NCBI GenBank assembly: GCA_001931535.1
Contig: CP016211.1
Location: 1,826,501 to 1,890,500, forward strand
Source of the DNA: Minicystis rosea
GTDB lineage: Bacteria > Myxococcota_A > Polyangia > Polyangiales > Polyangiaceae
Direction: 5' to 3'
Length of the DNA: 64,000 nucleotides
In this document: positions 63,289 to 64,000 of the stretch, one piece after another
How positions within the stretch are numbered: the first letter of the stretch is position 1
Layout of the letters: each line of letters opens with the position of its first letter
Program-made: the position numbers and the translations under genes
The notes under the pieces: model-generated
Told to the model about the DNA's origin: nothing
Database searches by the model: none
What the model saw: only the letters and a program-made list of their open reading frames with translations

Positions 63289-63331
63289 ACGGCACGACAA
63301 GGCATCTTGGAAATGCCTCGTTGCGTGCCGT
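63289..63331. terminator. Hairpin between convergent genes
   Basis: ACGGCACG (63289-63296) pairs with CGTGCCGT (63324-63331), and inside AGGCAT pairs with ATGCCT. It lies 41 bp after the dehydrogenase stop and 46 bp from the stop of the opposing gene, so it may serve both. Confidence 0.6.
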
Positions 63332-63377
63332 CATGCGCTTCGAGGAGGCGCAGAATCGATGTCTGCGACAGCCATTC

Positions 63378-64000
63378 TCACTTCGGGGGCGGAATGGGGA
63401 TGTTCTGCGCGGCGAGGCGGAAGATGAGATAGGCGCGGAACGTGTTGCTGCCCGTGGAGTGGAACGCGTCGGTGACGCCGCCGGGGTTGTACCACATCCA
63501 GCGGGCGGCCGGGTCGATCGAGCCCGGCGTGGGCGTGTCGCCCGTGGGGCAGGTGGGGGGAAAAGTGCCGCCGGGCGTGGGATCGTTGGCTTCGCCGACA
63601 GCCAACGTGCCGACGGCGTTGTTCGTCATTGCGCCGGCGCCGTTCACCCAACCGGCGCTGGTGGTCGCGGGATCGCCGGTGCCGTCGTTGCAGATGCCGA
63701 TTTGAACGTTGATGTCCGCCTGGGAGGGGCCGGTTTGGCTCGAGCTCAGGTTGATGCCGGTGGCGCACACTTCGAACTTCGGATCTCCGGTGTAGAGCGG
63801 CGTGCCGCCGGTGCGGAGGAACTGGCCGAGCACGCCTTGGGTCACCGAGAGATCATCCCACGTGACGATGTAGAGATAGGCCGTGGGCGGCGCGTCGGCG
63901 GCGGGGATGACGTAGGTCTCCGGGCCTTCGCCGCAATTGAAGATCTGCCCGGCCGTCTGCGCGCGCGTCCCCTGCGTGAAATGCGTGATGCCCTTCGCGT
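63378..64000 (-). CDS. Secreted protein, 5' end beyond right edge
   Basis: A minus-strand frame open from the right edge to a stop at 63378; the start lies outside. About 207 residues are visible: GITHFTQGTRAQTAGQIFNC, AADAPPTAYLYIVTWDDLS, GTPLYTGDPKFEVCATGINL and a tail ending in PIPPPK. The Cys pairs and Asn/Thr-rich strands suggest an extracellular domain. No known family recognised. Confidence 0.7.
   Translation of the reverse strand, partial: AKGITHFTQGTRAQTAGQIFNCGEGPETYVIPAADAPPTAYLYIVTWDDLSVTQGVLGQFLRTGGTPLYTGDPKFEVCATGINLSSSQTGPSQADINVQIGICNDGTGDPATTSAGWVNGAGAMTNNAVGTLAVGEANDPTPGGTFPPTCPTGDTPTPGSIDPAARWMWYNPGGVTDAFHSTGSNTFRAYLIFRLAAQNIPIPPPK

Overview
The window is high-GC DNA (strong G/C bias at third codon positions) that reads as the chromosome of a myxobacterium, most likely of the Polyangiales/Sorangiineae. 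The grounds are a C-terminal Cys-Gly-Cys, hydrophobic and Arg-rich tail of the MYXO-CTERM type, long tandem Cys-rich repeats of the [16 protein letters not shown] type, at least eight putative lipoproteins (several with Gly/Ser/Thr-rich linkers after the lipobox), a Hanks-type kinase with a low-complexity tail, and many secreted proteins without a clear family. No rRNA, tRNA, CRISPR array, prophage or replication origin was recognised.

Layout: (1) 1-2.4 kb: a Cys-rich repeat lipoprotein running off the left edge, then a DUF2127-type membrane protein. (2) 2.5-7.6 kb, minus strand: eutB-eutC-eutL (ethanolamine ammonia-lyase plus one microcompartment shell protein, coupled by 4-base overlaps), an unknown helical protein, and a metallo-beta-lactamase-fold hydrolase. 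(3) 7.8-12.4 kb: a tight two-gene unit of a dynamin-like GTPase and a long coiled-coil protein, followed by a hairpin and a 120-bp palindromic MITE-like element. (4) 13-21.3 kb: secreted Cys-rich and Ser-hydrolase lipoproteins interrupted by a complete IS66-family element (2426 bp) with a perfect 8-bp target duplication. (5) 21.6-30.4 kb: M20 amidohydrolase, a GCS2-type ligase, a 42-bp-phased array of dyad sites, a divergent HxlR regulator/hydrolase pair, a two-repeat lipoprotein, a YdcF-like protein, a crotonase and a histone-H1-like basic protein. (6) 31-41 kb: a giant alpha-2-macroglobulin-like protein carrying a pseudopilin (GspG)-like module, a beta-helix/Cys-repeat MYXO-CTERM protein and a Tiki-like lipoprotein. 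(7) 40.9-53.7 kb: a metallophosphoesterase-TIR fusion, an SDR, a predicted outer-membrane barrel, a GT2, an alpha/beta hydrolase, a propeller lipoprotein, a membrane adenylate cyclase, a fused dihydroxyacetone kinase and a DTW-domain tRNA-modifying enzyme. (8) 54-64 kb: a CE1-type esterase, another barrel, a kinase-TPR operon, a GT4, a helical repeat protein, a divergent MarR/acyl-CoA dehydrogenase pair, and a secreted protein cut by the right edge.

How they fit together: most of the window is envelope and extracellular biology (adhesive or sensing surface proteins, secreted hydrolases, glycosyltransferases) mixed with housekeeping catabolism (ethanolamine, dihydroxyacetone, acyl-CoA). The parts least explained by known biology are the 42-bp dyad array between two convergent genes, the phosphoesterase-TIR fusion (possible immune effector), the dynamin-like/coiled-coil pair, the macroglobulin with an embedded pseudopilin-like domain, and an eutBCL cassette with a lone shell protein.
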